DNA of 6,739 nt from an uncultured Bryobacteraceae bacterium. GTDB taxonomy: Bacteria; Acidobacteriota; Terriglobia; Bryobacterales; Bryobacteraceae. How positions within the stretch are numbered: the first letter of the stretch is position 1; the number at the start of each line of letters is the position of its first letter. Below are positions 5,798 through 6,739 of this stretch, in pieces. The stretch spans positions 1 to 6,739 of the forward strand of contig CAKZVG010000017.1 of the NCBI GenBank assembly GCA_937921835.1. The letters are read 5' to 3'. The position numbers were made by a program, and so were the translations under genes. The notes under the pieces were generated by a model. It was not told the DNA's origin. It was given only the letters and a program-made list of their open reading frames with translations, and ran no database searches.

Positions 5798-6739
5798 CTA
5801 GGCCCAGTCCCGCACGAGTTTACGGTCGCCGAGATAGAGTTCGTTCGGCGCGTTGGGATCGAGCGCCCACTGGATGCGCTCGATGCCTTCGCGAATCTCC
5901 TTGATGGTTCCGCAGAAGCTGATCCGCAGCCGGCCCTCCATGCCAAACTCCTTTCCGGGCACGGTCACCACGCGGACCTTGTCGAGCAGGAAAGCCGCCA
6001 GCTTCTGCGAACTCTTCTCGTAGGCGCTGAAATCGGGGAAGCTGTAGAAGGTGCCGTCCGGCTTGGTGACGTCCACGCCGGGGAAGGCCTTGAGCCGGTC
6101 GTAGAGCACGTTGCGGTTGTTCTCAAGCGTCATGCGCAGGCTCTCGATCGAGGTCTGCACGCCGTTCAGCGCGCCCACGGCGGCCCACTGCGACGGCGCC
6201 GCCGGTCCCGAGGTCTCCTGGCTCTGGATGTTGGTCATGGCGGCAACCAGCTCCCTGCTGCCAACCGCCCAGCCGATGCGGTAGCCCGTCATGGCGTACA
6301 TCTTCGAAACGCAGTTGATGACCAGCAGCTTGGAGGACTCGATGTCCCGGGTGACGTATTCGTAGCAGTTGACGGGCTGCCGGCCGTCGAAGATCAGGCG
6401 GTTGTAAGTGTCGTCCATGAGGAGGTAGAGATCCTTCTTCTCGCACAACTGGACGATCTCGGCGATGAAATCGCTCGAATACATCACCCCGCTGGGGTTG
6501 TTGGGGCTGTTCAGGATGATGCACTTGGTGTAGGAGCCGATGGCGTCGGCGATCTCCTTCACCGTGGGCTGGAAGCCGCCGCTTTCGGCACGCACCGGCA
6601 CGGGGACGCCGCCGGCGATCTTCACCATTTCCGGGTAACTGACCCAGTAAGGCACCGGGAAGATGACTTCGTCCTTGGGATCGAGGATGGCGTGCAGCGC
6701 CACCATGATGGACTGCTTGGCGCCGCTGGAGGCAATGAC
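5798..6739 (-). CDS. Class I PLP-dependent aminotransferase, aspartate aminotransferase type, 5' end outside window
   Basis: The reading frame is open at the right edge, so the true start is outside. An ATG at 6706 is internal, because the codons before it (VIASSGAKQSI) already belong to the family's cofactor-phosphate loop. The visible 313 residues, against about 390-400 for the family, lack roughly the first 85-90. Counting from the edge: PYWVSYPEMV at 30-39 stacks on the cofactor. NSPNNPSG is at 77-84. The DEIY-type motif reads DDTY (109-112), with D109 the likely pyridine-nitrogen partner. CVSKMYAMTGYRIGW (143-157) carries the Schiff-base lysine K146. RLRISF (270-275) carries the substrate-carboxylate arginine R272. 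The fold type I family moves amino groups between amino acids and 2-oxo acids. The closest match in style is the bacterial aspartate aminotransferase (subgroup I-beta), which would make oxaloacetate from aspartate. Substrate choice cannot be proven here, and other group I aminotransferases look similar. It ends 17 bases before pckA, which uses oxaloacetate and supports the aspartate assignment. Confidence 0.93.
   Translation of the reverse strand, partial: VIASSGAKQSIMVALHAILDPKDEVIFPVPYWVSYPEMVKIAGGVPVPVRAESGGFQPTVKEIADAIGSYTKCIILNSPNNPSGVMYSSDFIAEIVQLCEKKDLYLLMDDTYNRLIFDGRQPVNCYEYVTRDIESSKLLVINCVSKMYAMTGYRIGWAVGSRELVAAMTNIQSQETSGPAAPSQWAAVGALNGVQTSIESLRMTLENNRNVLYDRLKAFPGVDVTKPDGTFYSFPDFSAYEKSSQKLAAFLLDKVRVVTVPGKEFGMEGRLRISFCGTIKEIREGIERIQWALDPNAPNELYLGDRKLVRDWA

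Noticed and set aside
4011..5801. Plus-strand open frame of 596 codons lying antisense to the whole of pckA
   Set aside because: The product is low-complexity and rich in Val, Gly, Ala, Arg, His and Asp, with no recognisable motif. It is a mirror of GC-biased codon use in pckA, and it also begins inside pepA.

Overview
The window is GC-rich bacterial chromosome with G or C at most third codon positions. It holds five protein genes, two of them cut by the window edges. No RNA gene, insertion sequence, CRISPR array or phage gene was seen. The genes are ordinary housekeeping families plus one secretin. A secretin with N-terminal TPR repeats and a Pro/Ala-rich C-terminal tail, in a high-GC genome, suggests Acidobacteriota, perhaps the Solibacter/Bryobacter side. 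That assignment is an inference from protein style and was not tested.

Layout: (1) Bases 1-1937, minus strand: a secretin-family outer-membrane channel subunit with signal peptide, two TPRs, an STN/N0 domain, one N1-like domain, the secretin barrel and a Pro/Ala tail that runs off the left edge. (2) Bases 1938-2092: a divergent intergenic region containing a perfect 12-bp palindrome. (3) Bases 2093-4063, plus strand: smpB followed 15 bases later by pepA (M17 leucyl aminopeptidase), a likely two-gene unit. (4) Bases 4064-4133: a short GC-rich convergent junction with two perfect palindromes but no T-tract. (5) Bases 4134-6739, minus strand: a class I PLP aminotransferase of the aspartate aminotransferase type, entering from the right edge, followed 17 bases later by pckA (ATP-dependent PEP carboxykinase).

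How the genes fit together: SmpB rescues stalled ribosomes and tags the nascent chains for proteolysis, and PepA trims peptides, so that pair has a loose protein-turnover theme. The aminotransferase can interconvert aspartate and oxaloacetate, and PckA converts oxaloacetate to phosphoenolpyruvate. That pair would form an aspartate-to-PEP gluconeogenic route. The secretin points to type II secretion, type IV pili or a similar envelope machine, but no partner gene is visible.

I found no convincing undescribed system. The items most worth a second look are the degenerate substrate-loop motif in PckA, the compact TPR-secretin with its unfinished low-complexity C-terminus, the palindrome between the secretin and smpB, and the aminotransferase-pckA pairing.
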